Numbered from the stretch's first letter, positions 16,505-26,323 are shown. The stretch: DNA of 64,000 nucleotides from Rhodoferax lacus (GCF_003415675.1 NZ_QFZK01000003.1:1-64000), one strand, 5' to 3'. Notes: generated by a model from the sequence alone, not told the origin. Made by a program: numbers and translations.

Positions 16505-17773
16505 TTGCTGGTGTCGCTGGCGCTGATGACGATTGGCGGCAGCGGCATGTATGCCATTACCGTGGTGCTTCCGCGCATACAGCAGGAGTTTGGGGTGGGG
16601 CGCTCAGAGGCCTCGTTTCCGTACTCCGTCACCCTGGTTGGCTTTGGGCTGGGCGGCATTCTCATGGGGCGTCTGGCGGACCGCTTTGGTGTCATGGTGC
16701 CGGTGCTGGTGGGCGGTGTGGCGCTGGGCTGCGGCTTTTTGCTGGCGGGCTCTGCCCACAGCCTGTGGCAGTTCAATCTGGCGCAGGCCCTGCTGATCGG
16801 CCTGCTGGGCAGCTCGGCCACGTTTGCGCCGCTGGTGGCCGACACCTCGCAGTGGTTCAGCCGGCGCCGTGGCATTGCGCTGGCCATCTGCATGAGCGGC
16901 AATTACCTGGCCGGTGCGGTGTGGCCGCCGATTGCGCAGCACATGGTGGGCTTGTGGGGCTGGCGCGAGGCGTATGCCGCCATTGGCTACTTTTGCTTTG
17001 CCAGCATTCTGCCGCTGGCCTGGGTGCTCAAGCGCCGCGCGCCGGTGTTGTTGGCCGCCGTGGGCGCCGCTGCGCCTGCGGCCCCGGCTGCAGGTGCGCA
17101 GGGGCTGGCTGCACGCGCGGCCGTGTCCGAGCGGCCACTCAACCTGAACCCTTCACTGCTCACCGGCCTGCTCAGCGTGGCCGGTCTGTCCTGCTGCGTG
17201 GCCATGGCCATGCCCCAAGTCCACATCGTGGCCTATTGCAGCGACCTGGGCTTTGGCGCCACCGAGGGCGCGCAAATGCTCTCACTCATGCTGGGCGCGG
17301 GCATCGTCAGCCGTCTGGTGTCGGGCTGGATTTCCGATCGGCTGGGCGGGCTCATCACCCTGCTGATCGGCTCGCTGCTGCAACTGCTGGCGCTCACGCT
17401 GTTTCTGCCCTTCAAGGGCCTGGTGCCGCTGTATGTGATCTCGGGACTGTTTGGCCTGTTCCAGGGCGGCATCGTGCCCTGCTACGCGCTCATCGTGCGC
17501 GAGTACTTCCTGCCCCAGCAGGCCGGTGCGCGGGTGGGCACGGTGCTGATGGCCACGCTGTTTGGCATGGCGCTGGGGGGCTGGATGTCGGGTGCCATTT
17601 TTGACCTCACAGGCTCCTACCGCGCCGCCTTTTTGAATGGCATTGCCTTCAACCTGCTCAACGCCGCGGTGGTGGTGTTTTTGCTGCGCCGCGCCTGGCT
17701 GCTGGCCCTGGCCCATCCCGGCGACGGCTCGCGCCTGGGTGCTATCGTCGAATGCTTCAACCGGAAAACATAA
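16505..17773 (+). CDS. Major facilitator superfamily transporter
   Basis: About 422 residues with 12 predicted membrane helices. The MFS loop motif between TM2 and TM3 reads GRLADRFGVMVP. The second half has SRLVSGWISDRLGG. The central loop holds an Ala/Pro-rich stretch (about 185-205). The first usable start in frame is TTG 16505, but the frame stays open upstream and WLR just before it looks like genuine protein. No ATG or GTG is in frame; an ATA sits at 16463 across the acuI stop. The true start is therefore uncertain. Substrate unknown. Confidence 0.82.
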   Translation: MLVSLALMTIGGSGMYAITVVLPRIQQEFGVGRSEASFPYSVTLVGFGLGGILMGRLADRFGVMVPVLVGGVALGCGFLLAGSAHSLWQFNLAQALLIGLLGSSATFAPLVADTSQWFSRRRGIALAICMSGNYLAGAVWPPIAQHMVGLWGWREAYAAIGYFCFASILPLAWVLKRRAPVLLAAVGAAAPAAPAAGAQGLAARAAVSERPLNLNPSLLTGLLSVAGLSCCVAMAMPQVHIVAYCSDLGFGATEGAQMLSLMLGAGIVSRLVSGWISDRLGGLITLLIGSLLQLLALTLFLPFKGLVPLYVISGLFGLFQGGIVPCYALIVREYFLPQQAGARVGTVLMATLFGMALGGWMSGAIFDLTGSYRAAFLNGIAFNLLNAAVVVFLLRRAWLLALAHPGDGSRLGAIVECFNRKT

Positions 17774-18757
17774 ATGCAATACAGAACACTGGGCCGCACG
17801 GGCTGGCAGGTCTCCACCATCAGCTTTGGCGCCTGGGCCATAGGCGGCACCTGGGGTGATGTGGATGACGCCGAATCCATGGGCGCGCTGCACCAGGCGC
17901 TGGACCTGGGTGTGAACTTCTTTGATACCGCCGACGTGTATGGCGACGGCCGCAGCGAGCGCCTGCTGGCGCGCCTGCGCAAAGAGCGCAGCGAGCCTTT
18001 TTATATTGCCACCAAGGCCGGGCGGCGCTTGAGTCCGCATGTGGCCGAGGGCTACAACCGCCAGAACCTGCGCGCCTTTGTGGAGCGCAGCCTGAGCAAC
18101 CTGAACGTGGAAGCGCTGGACCTGCTGCAACTGCACTGCCCGCCCACGCCGGTGTACTACATGCCCGAAGTCTTTGGCGTGCTGGACGAACTGCAGCAAG
18201 AGGGCAAGCTGCGCCACTACGGCGTGAGCGTGGAGAAGGTGGAAGAGGCCCTCAAGGCCATCGAATTCCCCGGCGTGCAAAGCGTGCAGATCATCTACAA
18301 CATACTGCGCCAGCGCCCCGCCGATTTGCTGTTTGAGCAAACCCAAAAGAAGGGCGTGGGCATTCTGGCGCGTCTGCCGCTTTCATCAGGCTTGCTGTCG
18401 GGCAAGATGACGGCACAGACCGCTTTTGCTGCGGATGACCACCGCCAGTTCAACCGCCAGGGCGAACAGTTCGACAAGGGTGAAACCTTCTCCGGGCTGG
18501 ACTATGCCAAGGGGCTGGCCGCCGTGGAGGCCCTGCGCCCGCTGGTTCCTGCGGGAATGACCATGGCCCAGTTCGCCCTGCGCTGGCTCACCATGCACCC
18601 GGCCGTGACCTGCGCCATACCCGGCGGCAAGCGCGCAGCCCAGGTGGCCGACAACGTCAGCGCCGCGGACCTGCCGGCCTTGACCCCGGAGCAGATGCAG
18701 GCCGTGCAGACGGTTTATGAACAACACGCCAAGCCCTGGGTACACCAGGGCTGGTAA
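17774..18757 (+). CDS. Aldo/keto reductase
   Basis: A 327-residue TIM-barrel NADPH oxidoreductase. Catalytic tetrad by motif: Asp and Tyr in FFDTADVYG (about 50-56), Lys in IATKAG, His in LLQLHCPP. Length and RTGWQVSTISFGAWAIGG start fit the AKR group that includes YajO and general stress proteins. It starts immediately after the MFS stop and is followed after 19 bases by a HIBADH-type dehydrogenase, so the run acuI-MFS-AKR-HIBADH may be one transcript. Substrate unknown. Confidence 0.88.
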   Translation: MQYRTLGRTGWQVSTISFGAWAIGGTWGDVDDAESMGALHQALDLGVNFFDTADVYGDGRSERLLARLRKERSEPFYIATKAGRRLSPHVAEGYNRQNLRAFVERSLSNLNVEALDLLQLHCPPTPVYYMPEVFGVLDELQQEGKLRHYGVSVEKVEEALKAIEFPGVQSVQIIYNILRQRPADLLFEQTQKKGVGILARLPLSSGLLSGKMTAQTAFAADDHRQFNRQGEQFDKGETFSGLDYAKGLAAVEALRPLVPAGMTMAQFALRWLTMHPAVTCAIPGGKRAAQVADNVSAADLPALTPEQMQAVQTVYEQHAKPWVHQGW

Positions 18758-18776
18758 CACGACAGAAGAGACACCT

Positions 18777-19700
18777 ATGACGCACACACGCGAGACCGTC
18801 GGCTTTATCGGCCTGGGCCTGATGGGCCACGGCATGGCCAAGAATCTGGTGGACAAGGGCTATGCGCTGTCCATTTATGCACGCACCGCCAGTGCCGCCA
18901 CAGCCGATTTGCAGCAACGCGGCGCCGTGCTGTGCGCCTCGGCCGCTGAGCTGGCGGCCCAGGCCTCGGTGGTGTTCCTGTGTGTTACGGGTTCGCGTGA
19001 TGTGGAGACCCTCATACGCGGCCCGCAGGGGCTGAAGGCCGGGCTGCAGCCTGGCAGCGTGGTGGTGGACTGTTCCACCTCGGACCCGACCTCCACCACG
19101 GCGCTGGCCGCCGAGTTGGCGGCCGTGGGTGTGCACCTGGTGGATGCGCCCTTGAGCCGCACGCCCAAGGAAGCCTGGGCCGGCACGCTCGACACCATGG
19201 TGGGTGCCGATCTCGCCGTGTTCAAACGCATTGAGCCCCTGCTGCAGACCTGGGCGGGCCGCATCGTGCATGTGGGCGCCACGGGCACGGGCCACCGCAT
19301 GAAGCTGATCAACAACTTTGTATCGCTGGGCTATGCCGCCCTGTATGCCGAGGCCCTGACCCTGGCGCAGGCCGTGGGCATCACGCCGGCCATGTTTGAT
19401 GCGGTGATCCGCAACGGCCGCATGGACAACCTGTTCTACCAGACCTTCATGGAATACACCCTGAACGGCAACCGGGAGGCACACAAGTTCACCTTGACCA
19501 ACGCCTTCAAGGACCTGCGTTACCTGGAGTCCATGGCCGATGACGCGGGGGTGTCCAATCCCCTGGGCAATGCTGTCAAGAACAGCTTTGGCATGGCCGT
19601 GAAGCAGGGCGGGCCGGACACCATGGTGCCCATGCTGCCGGAGCTGGTGGCAGGTCTGAGTGCGGTGGTGCTGGCGCCCGGGACGCGGCCAGTTGAGTGA
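18777..19700 (+). CDS. 3-hydroxyisobutyrate dehydrogenase-family oxidoreductase
   Basis: A 307-residue beta-hydroxyacid dehydrogenase: N-terminal Rossmann motif GFIGLGLMGHGMAKNL, substrate motif DAPLSRTPKEAWAGTL (the family D-A-P-V-S-G region is altered to LSRT), and the catalytic Lys in HRMKLINNF. It may act on 3-hydroxyisobutyrate, tartronate semialdehyde or a similar acid. ATG 18777 with AGAAGAG upstream is preferred to the reading from 18717 that overlaps the aldo/keto reductase. Confidence 0.85.
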   Translation: MTHTRETVGFIGLGLMGHGMAKNLVDKGYALSIYARTASAATADLQQRGAVLCASAAELAAQASVVFLCVTGSRDVETLIRGPQGLKAGLQPGSVVVDCSTSDPTSTTALAAELAAVGVHLVDAPLSRTPKEAWAGTLDTMVGADLAVFKRIEPLLQTWAGRIVHVGATGTGHRMKLINNFVSLGYAALYAEALTLAQAVGITPAMFDAVIRNGRMDNLFYQTFMEYTLNGNREAHKFTLTNAFKDLRYLESMADDAGVSNPLGNAVKNSFGMAVKQGGPDTMVPMLPELVAGLSAVVLAPGTRPVE

Positions 19701-19704
19701 GCGC

Positions 19705-20637
19705 TCAGGGTTCGCGTCGCAGGCGTGATTCGTACAGCGTGAGCAGGCCACCGGCCGTGCCGCAGGCGGCAATCAGGCCTATGCCCAGCAGCGACATGTG
19801 GTCCGGGATGTGGTCAAACATGAACCAGCCGCCCAGCATGGCAAAGCCGATTTGCAGGTACATATAGGGCATGAGCGTGGCAGCGGGGGCGCGCTCGAAG
19901 GCCATGATCATGAGCATATGCCCGGCAGCTCCGGCCAGGCCCATGACCAACAGGCCCAGCCACAGGGCCGGGTTGTCAATGGTGGTCCAGAACCAATACA
20001 GCGGAATGCTGGCCAGCAGTGCGCCCACCCAGCTGGTGTAGAACTGGGTGGTCATGGCGGCTTCGGTACGCGCCATTTTGCTGGTCAGCAACTGAAAACC
20101 GGCATTGGCCACCACCATCCCGAGGGGCAGCAGTATGTGCCAGCTGTAAAAATCCAGCGTACCGCCGCCGGGGCGCACGATGATGGCGGTTCCCGCAAAG
20201 CCGCCCAGCACCAGGGCCACGCGCATGGGCGATACATACTCGCCCAGCAGGCGTGCCGCCAGCAGCGTGACCAGCAAGGGCGTGGTCATGACAATGGCAG
20301 TGAACTCGCCCACCGGCATCACATGCAGGCTGGAAAATGCCAAGAGGGTCACCACCATCAGCAGCGCGCCGCGTGTGAGGTGCATCCCCAGGTTGTCCGT
20401 CTTCAAAACCGCCAAGCCTTTTTGGGGCAGTATCAGTGCCGAGGCCACCAGTGCCTGAAAGAAATAGCGGGCCCACACGGCCATCAGCAAAGGCGCACCG
20501 ACGGTGACACGCTTGGTGGTGGTGTCCAGCACGGCAAAACAGGCCACCGCAGCAAGCAGCAGACCGATGCCAGCCAGGGTCCTGGCGTTGGTGGTCAAAG
20601 GGCGGGTGGAGCTAGCCGACGCGGCAGGGAGGGGCAT
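19705..20637 (-). CDS. DMT-family (EamA) transporter
   Basis: A 310-residue inner-membrane protein with about ten helices in two EamA repeats (LLLAAVACFAVLDTTTKRV starts the first; LPLGMVVANAGFQLLTSKMARTE the second). The family exports amino acids, metabolites or drugs. It is convergent with the HIBADH-type gene, with four bases between stops, and divergent from the CoA-transferase gene. Confidence 0.85.
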   Translation of the reverse strand: MPLPAASASSTRPLTTNARTLAGIGLLLAAVACFAVLDTTTKRVTVGAPLLMAVWARYFFQALVASALILPQKGLAVLKTDNLGMHLTRGALLMVVTLLAFSSLHVMPVGEFTAIVMTTPLLVTLLAARLLGEYVSPMRVALVLGGFAGTAIIVRPGGGTLDFYSWHILLPLGMVVANAGFQLLTSKMARTEAAMTTQFYTSWVGALLASIPLYWFWTTIDNPALWLGLLVMGLAGAAGHMLMIMAFERAPAATLMPYMYLQIGFAMLGGWFMFDHIPDHMSLLGIGLIAACGTAGGLLTLYESRLRREP

Positions 20638-20756
20638 TGTAGGGAGTGTAGCTCAGGGTAAACCCTAGGAAATGAACTTGGGGCTGCTAAGATAGGCGCC
20701 ATTCCGCGCGCGAGGTACGGATCGCTCCTTCAGCCCAACATCCAGTCTATTCCAAT

Positions 20757-22301
20757 ATGCAAAGCCTTCATTTCGACGCCGACACCCTTTCCTCCAAAAC
20801 CATGTCGGCAGAGGCCGCCGCAGCCCTGATACCTGCTGGCACCCATGTCGGCATGAGCGGCTTTACCGGGGCCGGTTACCCCAAGCTGGTACCCCAGGCC
20901 CTGGCAGACCGCATCAAGAAGCTGCATGCCGCGGGTGAGGATTTCCGCATCGGCCTGTGGACCGGCGCCTCCACAGCGTCGGAGCTGGATGGTGTGCTGG
21001 CCGAGGCCGATGGCATCTCCATGCGCCTGCCCTACCAGTCGGACCCGACGGTGCGCAAGCAGATCAATGCCGGGCAGATGCAGTACACCGACATCCACCT
21101 CTCCCATGTGGCGCAGTTGGCATGGTTTGGCTTTCTGGGCAAGCTCGATGTGGCGGTGGTGGAAGTGGCCGGTGTGCTGCCAGATGGCCGGTTGATTCCC
21201 AGCACCTCGATTGGCAACAACAAGACCTGGCTGCAGCTGGCAGACAAGATCATTCTGGAAGTCAATTCGCTGCAAAACCCCGGCCTCGAAGGCATGCACG
21301 ACATTTACTACGGCACCCGCATTCCGCCCCAGCGCCAGCCCATCCCGCTGCTGCACGCGGGCGACCGCATTGGCCAGCCTTACCTGGAAGTCGACTGGAG
21401 CAAGGTGGTGGCCGTGGTGAAGACCCACCAGCCGGACCGCAACAGCGCCTTTGCCGCGCCGGACGAAAACTCGCAGCGCATCGCCAACCACATCATCGAA
21501 TTCCTGTCGCAGGAAGTGGCGCTGGGCCACCTGCCCAAGGAACTGCTGCCCCTGCAGTCGGGCGTAGGCAATATTGCCAATGCCGTGCTCAGCGGCCTGA
21601 ATGCGGGCCCGTTCGAGAACATGACCAGCTACACCGAGGTGCTGCAGGACGGCATGTTGGAGATGCTCAAGTCCGGCAAGCTCAGCATGGCCTCAGCCAC
21701 GGCGCTGTCGTTCAGCCCAGACGCGCTCAAGGAGTTCAATGACAACATTGACTTCTACAGCAAGCGCATCGTGCTGCGCCCGCAGGAGATGAGCAACCAC
21801 CCCGAGCTGGTGCGCCGCCTGGGCGTGATTGCCATGAACGCCATGATCGAGGCCGACATCTACGGCAACGTCAACAGCACCCACATCATGGGCACCAGCG
21901 TGATGAACGGCATTGGCGGCTCGGGTGACTTTGCCCGCAACGCCTACCTGTCCTTCTTCATGACGCCTTCCACTGCCAAGGACGGCTCCATCTCCTGCAT
22001 CGTGCCCATGGTCTCTCATGTGGACCACACCGAGCACGATGTGGAAATCATCGTCACCGAGCAAGGCCTGGCCGACCTGCGCGGCCTCTCGCCCACCCAG
22101 CGCGCCCGCCTGGTGATCGAGAAGTGCGCCCACCCCGACTTCCGCCCCGCGCTGCGCGACTACTTTGAACGCGCCCTGGCCAGCAAGGGCGGCAAGCACA
22201 CGCCGCATCTGCTGACCGAGGCCCTGTCCTGGCACAGCCGCTTTGTGGAGACCGGCTCCATGCTGGAAACCCAGGACCAGCCCGAGGCCCGGCGCGCCTG
22301 A
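20757..22301 (+). CDS. Acetyl-CoA hydrolase/succinate CoA-transferase family enzyme
   Basis: A 514-residue class I CoA-transferase of the Ach1/SCACT family, which moves CoA between acetate or propionate and succinate. Seen: GMSGFTGAGYPKLVP, the catalytic Glu in TSYTEVLQDGMLEML, and the late glycine-rich GIGGSGDFARNAYLS. The length is normal. It may serve acetate/propionate activation or detoxification of acetyl-CoA; the acuI homologue 4.3 kb away would also yield propionyl-CoA, but no operon joins them. Confidence 0.9.
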   Translation: MQSLHFDADTLSSKTMSAEAAAALIPAGTHVGMSGFTGAGYPKLVPQALADRIKKLHAAGEDFRIGLWTGASTASELDGVLAEADGISMRLPYQSDPTVRKQINAGQMQYTDIHLSHVAQLAWFGFLGKLDVAVVEVAGVLPDGRLIPSTSIGNNKTWLQLADKIILEVNSLQNPGLEGMHDIYYGTRIPPQRQPIPLLHAGDRIGQPYLEVDWSKVVAVVKTHQPDRNSAFAAPDENSQRIANHIIEFLSQEVALGHLPKELLPLQSGVGNIANAVLSGLNAGPFENMTSYTEVLQDGMLEMLKSGKLSMASATALSFSPDALKEFNDNIDFYSKRIVLRPQEMSNHPELVRRLGVIAMNAMIEADIYGNVNSTHIMGTSVMNGIGGSGDFARNAYLSFFMTPSTAKDGSISCIVPMVSHVDHTEHDVEIIVTEQGLADLRGLSPTQRARLVIEKCAHPDFRPALRDYFERALASKGGKHTPHLLTEALSWHSRFVETGSMLETQDQPEARRA

Positions 22302-22360
22302 GGGCTGTCACAATCAACGCCCGTCAACACGGTGTTGATTGGCAACCCGGAAACGCCCCC

Positions 22361-22888
22361 ATGCAAGCCACCGACTCCACGCCCCCACAGCCCAGCGGCT
22401 CCCGGGGCCACAAAGGCTATTGGCGCGCCGCCACCTATTTCTGCCTGCTGCTGCTGGCGGTGGGTGCTACGGCCGGCGTCAGCATGTACGAGCAGTTTGT
22501 GGCGCAGATTCACGATCTGCAGCAAAAAGTGCAGCAAACCGCACAGCTGCAGTACGTGGCCGTGCTGATGGATGACAAGGGCGAGCCTGCCATGCTGGTG
22601 ACGCAGGAGTTTGGTCAGCCCTATTTGCAGTTGCAACGCCTCAACAGCGTGGTGGAAGGGCAGGAGGACAGCATGCAACTCTGGGCCCTGCCCGCCAGCG
22701 GCACCGCGCAGTCTTTGGGCGTTTTGCCGCCCAAGCTCAAAACCCTGCGCCTGCCCGCCACGGCCAGCGCCCTGGATGCCGTGTCCAAACTGGGCATGAG
22801 CGTGGAAGCCCGGGGCGGCGTGACGCAGGCCCAGGGGCCGCGCCTGCCCTATCTTTTGACGGGCAGCGTCATCCGCAAGGCGCTCTGA
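22361..22888 (+). CDS. Membrane protein with RskA-like (anti-sigma K) C-terminal domain
   Basis: A 175-residue protein with one membrane segment (about 25-45) and a periplasmic domain resembling the C-terminal part of anti-sigma-K factor RskA: LVTQEFGQPYLQLQRLN, SMQLWALPASGTAQSLGVLPP and VSVEARGG-type strands. The cytoplasmic zinc anti-sigma domain is missing (only about 24 residues precede the helix) and no sigma factor lies beside it, so it is unlikely to hold a sigma factor by the standard mechanism. Start chosen at ATG 22361. Confidence 0.65.
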   Translation: MQATDSTPPQPSGSRGHKGYWRAATYFCLLLLAVGATAGVSMYEQFVAQIHDLQQKVQQTAQLQYVAVLMDDKGEPAMLVTQEFGQPYLQLQRLNSVVEGQEDSMQLWALPASGTAQSLGVLPPKLKTLRLPATASALDAVSKLGMSVEARGGVTQAQGPRLPYLLTGSVIRKAL

Positions 22889-22940
22889 GGCCTTCTATTG
22901 GGCAGCTTGCCGGGGCTGCCACTTCACAGCCTGAGATCAA

Positions 22941-22965
22941 CTATTTTTAAAAATATTAAAAATAG
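22941..22965. terminator. AT-rich hairpin
   Basis: CTATTTTTAA and TTAAAAATAG form a 10-base stem with a five-base loop (22951-22955), 52 bases after the RskA-like gene, in an AT-rich patch unlike the surrounding DNA. The stem has no GC core, so termination would be weak; the T run within the arm makes it workable in either direction. Confidence 0.4.
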
Positions 22966-23049
22966 GCCTAAATAACCCCCTAAATCTGCCGTTATCAAAG
23001 GTACGTCCACCTAAAAAAGTAACCGGAGAGGCCTGGAGCCTGAACCAAA

Positions 23050-23565
23050 GTGTCGCTGCCATCCATTGAACGAAGCCCGAATTTGCGCCCTGTGGTTGCG
23101 GACGTGGTGCCGTCAAAGGCTGGCGCCATCATTCCGGTCGCTCCCGTCAATCCCGGTGTGGAGGCCAGCCCTCCGCTGACTCCCACCCCCAGCGTGGTGA
23201 ACCATGTGAACCCGGCGCTGCAGTCCAGTTTGCAGGCGCGACCCTACGAGGGGGAACCCACCTACACCAGCGTGGCCGACCCGGTAAAGCGCAGCGCCTC
23301 CAGCCAGCAGGTCCCCCATGACTGGGCAGCACACCAGCCCGCTGCCGAAAAAGTGGAAACACCACCCCAGAAGCCGATCTCGCAAGTGCTGCTGGACAAC
23401 CTGAAGTCCATGTGGACCGCCAGCGCCAGTGCCATACAGGTGGAGCAGGTCAGCAACCAGCTCACCCGCACCACGCCCACGGAGCCCACCCAGATCCCGG
23501 GCGATCTGGCCAAGCAGCTGCTGGTTTATCAGCCCAACAAAATCAAGAAAAACGAGAAGTTGTAG
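23050..23565 (+). CDS. Hypothetical protein, Pro-rich
   Basis: A 171-residue frame with GTG start (GGAG about 13 bases upstream) and no recognised domain, membrane segment or signal peptide. The N-terminal two thirds is rich in Pro, Ser, Ala and Val and probably disordered; the C-terminal part (about 115-171) has more helix-like, charged sequence ending in a Lys-rich tail. Codon use fits coding DNA. It ends at the edge of the TAGCCCCCAC repeat. A real but uncharacterised gene is likely, not certain. Confidence 0.5.
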   Translation: MSLPSIERSPNLRPVVADVVPSKAGAIIPVAPVNPGVEASPPLTPTPSVVNHVNPALQSSLQARPYEGEPTYTSVADPVKRSASSQQVPHDWAAHQPAAEKVETPPQKPISQVLLDNLKSMWTASASAIQVEQVSNQLTRTTPTEPTQIPGDLAKQLLVYQPNKIKKNEKL

Positions 23566-23685
23566 CCCCCACGGTCGCGCACTGCGTGTCGCTTCCTGCC
23601 CCCCAAGGGGGCCGCATTTTGCCTTGGGGCGGCCCGGCGGCAAAACATAGCCCCCACGGTCGCCCACTTCGTGTGGCTCCCTGCT
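23563..23685. repeat. TAGCCCCCACGGTCGC direct repeat with internal GC hairpin
   Basis: The 16-base string TAGCCCCCACGGTCGC occurs at 23563-23578 and 23648-23663, each followed by a similar tail (CACTGCGTGTCGCTTCCTGC / CACTTCGTGTGGCTCCCTGC). The first copy continues into CCCCCCAAGGGGGCCGC and CCTTGGGGCGGCCC. Repeats of this kind are, to my knowledge, common between genes in Comamonadaceae. The first base overlaps the stop of the gene before; the block may help end transcription before queC. Confidence 0.75.
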
Positions 23686-23707
23686 TGCGGCGCGCCCATG
23701 CCCTAAC

Positions 23708-24463
23708 ATGGCGGCCATGCACACCACTGCCCTTGTACTTTTTTCCGGTGGACAAGACTCCACCACCTGCCTGGCCCATGCCCTGTCGCGCTACGAGCGC
23801 GTGGAGACCGTGGCCTTTGACTACGGCCAGCGCCACCATGTGGAGCTGGATGCGCGCCTGAACGTGCTGCGTGAGATGCGCCAGCAGTTCCCAGCCTGGG
23901 CGGCCAAGCTGGGCGAAGACCATTTGCTGGATCTGTCCATGCTGGGTCAGGTGAGCGAAACCTCGTTGACCCGCGACACCGCCTTCCAGATGGAAGCCAA
24001 CGGCCTGCCCAACACCTTCGTGCCGGGGCGCAACCTGCTGTTTCTCACCCTGGCGGCCGCCCTGGCCTACCGGCGCGGGCTGCAGGTGCTGGTAACGGGC
24101 GTGTGCGAGACCGACTACTCTGGCTACCCCGACTGCCGCGACGACACCATGAAGGCCATGCAGCTGGCCCTGTCACTCGGCATGGACCAGCGCTTTCTGA
24201 TCGAGACGCCGCTGATGTGGATAGACAAGGCAGCCACCTGGGAGATGGCACAGGAGCTAGGTGAAAAGACCGGCCAAAAAGGTGGCGGCCAGGCCCTGGT
24301 GGACTTGATCGTGGAGCACACCCACACCTGCTACCTGGGCGACCGCACCCACCGCCAGGCCTGGGGCTATGGCTGCGGCACCTGCCCGGCCTGCGAACTG
24401 CGGGCCCGGGGTTATGCGGGTTTTTCGACCAAGCGGAACCTGGCCTCGCCACCCTCAGCCTGA
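23708..24463 (+). CDS. queC: 7-cyano-7-deazaguanine synthase
   Basis: A 251-residue ATP-dependent enzyme converting 7-carboxy-7-deazaguanine to preQ0 in queuosine synthesis. PP-loop [13 protein letters not shown] near the N-terminus; [15 protein letters not shown] in the middle; zinc site from [25 protein letters not shown]. The last 52 bases overlap the end of the opposite-strand ABC gene. ATG 23708 or ATG 23717 could be the start. Confidence 0.95.
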   Translation: MAAMHTTALVLFSGGQDSTTCLAHALSRYERVETVAFDYGQRHHVELDARLNVLREMRQQFPAWAAKLGEDHLLDLSMLGQVSETSLTRDTAFQMEANGLPNTFVPGRNLLFLTLAAALAYRRGLQVLVTGVCETDYSGYPDCRDDTMKAMQLALSLGMDQRFLIETPLMWIDKAATWEMAQELGEKTGQKGGGQALVDLIVEHTHTCYLGDRTHRQAWGYGCGTCPACELRARGYAGFSTKRNLASPPSA

Positions 24464-26235
24464 GGCTCCAGCACCCAGCGCCGCTGGTGAAAAGCGGCCA
24501 CGCCGGGGCGGTGGGCAATCGACACCAGGCCGCCCTGGCGCTGGGCCACCAGAGCGGTCAGGCGCTGGTACAGCGTGGCCTCGGACGCCTCATCGAGCGC
24601 GCTGGTGGCCTCGTCGGCAAACACCCATTTTGGTTTTTTCAGCAGCACGCGCGCAAAGGCCAGGCGCTGCTGCTCGCCGCCCGAGAGCTTCTGGCTCCAG
24701 GCGTCATTGCGGTCCAGTTGGTCGGCCAGATGCGGCAGCATGGCTTCCACCAGCGCCTGGCTGAGTTGGGCATCGGTGTGCGTGCTGGCGGCCTGCGGGT
24801 AGGCCAGGGCATCGCGCAGCGGGCCGTCCGGAAAGTAGGGGCGCTGTGGCAGGAACATGGCATCGGCGCCGCGCTCCACCGTGCCGCTGGCAAAGGGCCA
24901 GATGCCCGCCAGGCTTTTGAACAGGGTGGACTTGCCGCTGCCCGAAGGGCCGCTGAGCAGCACCGTGTCACCCGCCTTGGCCTGCAGCTGCGTGTGGGCC
25001 AGCAGCACCGCGCCCGTGGGCAGACAGACGTTCAGGTCGTCGGCCCGCACGGCAACGTCTGCCGGCGCGGTGACGGCATCGGCCACCGGTGCCACTGCCT
25101 GAAAAGCAGCCTCAAAACTGGTCAGCCGGTCGGTGGTGGCACGCCAGGTCGCCAGACTGCTATAGCTGTCCACAAACCAGCTGAGTGCCCCTTGCACCTG
25201 GCCAAAGGCGCTGGAGATCTGCATCAGCTCACCCAACTGGATGGCGCCGCTGAAAAAACGCGGTGCAGCCACCAGAAACGGGAAGACGGTGGCGGCCTGG
25301 CCAAAAAAGCTGTTGAACCAGATCAACCGCTTTTGCGCGCGGATCAGCGCCAGGTAGTTGGCCAGCACGCGGCCAAAGCGCAGCTCCAGCTGGGCTTTTT
25401 CTACCGTCTCGCCCCGGTCCAGGGCGATGGATTCGCTGTACTCGCGTACCCGCAACAGGCGGTGGCGGAAATCGGCCTCCACCTTTTGTTGCTGGAAGTT
25501 CAGTGCGATCTGCGGGCGGCCAATGTAATGGGTCAGCACGCTGCCCACCACGCTGTAGAGCAGGGCCATCCAGACCATGAAGCCGGGGATGACGTATTCG
25601 CTGCCCTGGACGTGAAACGTGAAGCCGCCCGAGAGCGCCCACAGAATGCCCACAAAGCTGCCCAGGGTGACCACCGAATTCAGCAGCCCCATGGAGAGCG
25701 AGAGTGTGGAGCCGGTGAAGCTGCCGATGTCTTCCTGGATACGCTGGTCCGGGTTGTCGGGTACCTGGCCTTGGCCATTGCCGGGGGTGTAACGCGCCAG
25801 CTCAAAGCGGTAAAACGCCTGGTCCTTCAACCAGCGCTGCAGGTAGTGGCTGGTCATCCAGGCGCGCCAGCGCATCTCCAGCAACTGCGTCAAATAAAAC
25901 TTGTAGACCGCAATCACGATGAAAGCAAAGGCCAGGTAGGTGAACCGCCCGAGTTGCTCCCAGAACACGGCGGCATTCTTGTCCTGCAGGGAGTCGTAGA
26001 ACAGCTTGTTCCAGTCATTGAACAGCACGCTCATGTACACCAGCGCCAGGTTGAGCGCCACGATGGCTGCCAGCAGGCCGCGCGCCTGCCATTTGTGCTC
26101 GGAGGAAAAGTAGGGCTTGGACAGGGCCCAGACGCGCTGCGTTTGCTGTTTGGTGGCGGCCCATTTGCCGGCCAGGGTGTCGGTCGACGGCCCGCTGGAC
26201 GGACTTGGCGTGCTGCTAATGGAGTTGGTGGACAT
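24412..26235 (-). CDS. ABC transporter permease/ATPase fusion, SbmA/YddA (ABC_membrane_2) type
   Basis: A 607-residue half-transporter: membrane domain with about six helices (N-terminal 350 residues, with [28 protein letters not shown]) and a C-terminal ATPase with Walker [11 protein letters not shown], signature [11 protein letters not shown] and Walker [13 protein letters not shown]. Proteins of this group relate to SbmA/BacA and peroxisomal ABCD transporters; substrate unknown, possibly peptides or very-long-chain fatty acids. The C-terminus overlaps queC by 52 bases tail to tail. Confidence 0.88.
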   Translation of the reverse strand: MSTNSISSTPSPSSGPSTDTLAGKWAATKQQTQRVWALSKPYFSSEHKWQARGLLAAIVALNLALVYMSVLFNDWNKLFYDSLQDKNAAVFWEQLGRFTYLAFAFIVIAVYKFYLTQLLEMRWRAWMTSHYLQRWLKDQAFYRFELARYTPGNGQGQVPDNPDQRIQEDIGSFTGSTLSLSMGLLNSVVTLGSFVGILWALSGGFTFHVQGSEYVIPGFMVWMALLYSVVGSVLTHYIGRPQIALNFQQQKVEADFRHRLLRVREYSESIALDRGETVEKAQLELRFGRVLANYLALIRAQKRLIWFNSFFGQAATVFPFLVAAPRFFSGAIQLGELMQISSAFGQVQGALSWFVDSYSSLATWRATTDRLTSFEAAFQAVAPVADAVTAPADVAVRADDLNVCLPTGAVLLAHTQLQAKAGDTVLLSGPSGSGKSTLFKSLAGIWPFASGTVERGADAMFLPQRPYFPDGPLRDALAYPQAASTHTDAQLSQALVEAMLPHLADQLDRNDAWSQKLSGGEQQRLAFARVLLKKPKWVFADEATSALDEASEATLYQRLTALVAQRQGGLVSIAHRPGVAAFHQRRWVLEPQAEGGEARFRLVEKPA

Positions 26236-26323
26236 GCCGGTGATCCCTGACTGTGTACGTGGGCGCGATGTTAGCCGCTGCCAAAGGCAAGGGCGTGTGG
26301 AGGGGCTGTTGCCACCGTGGGGT

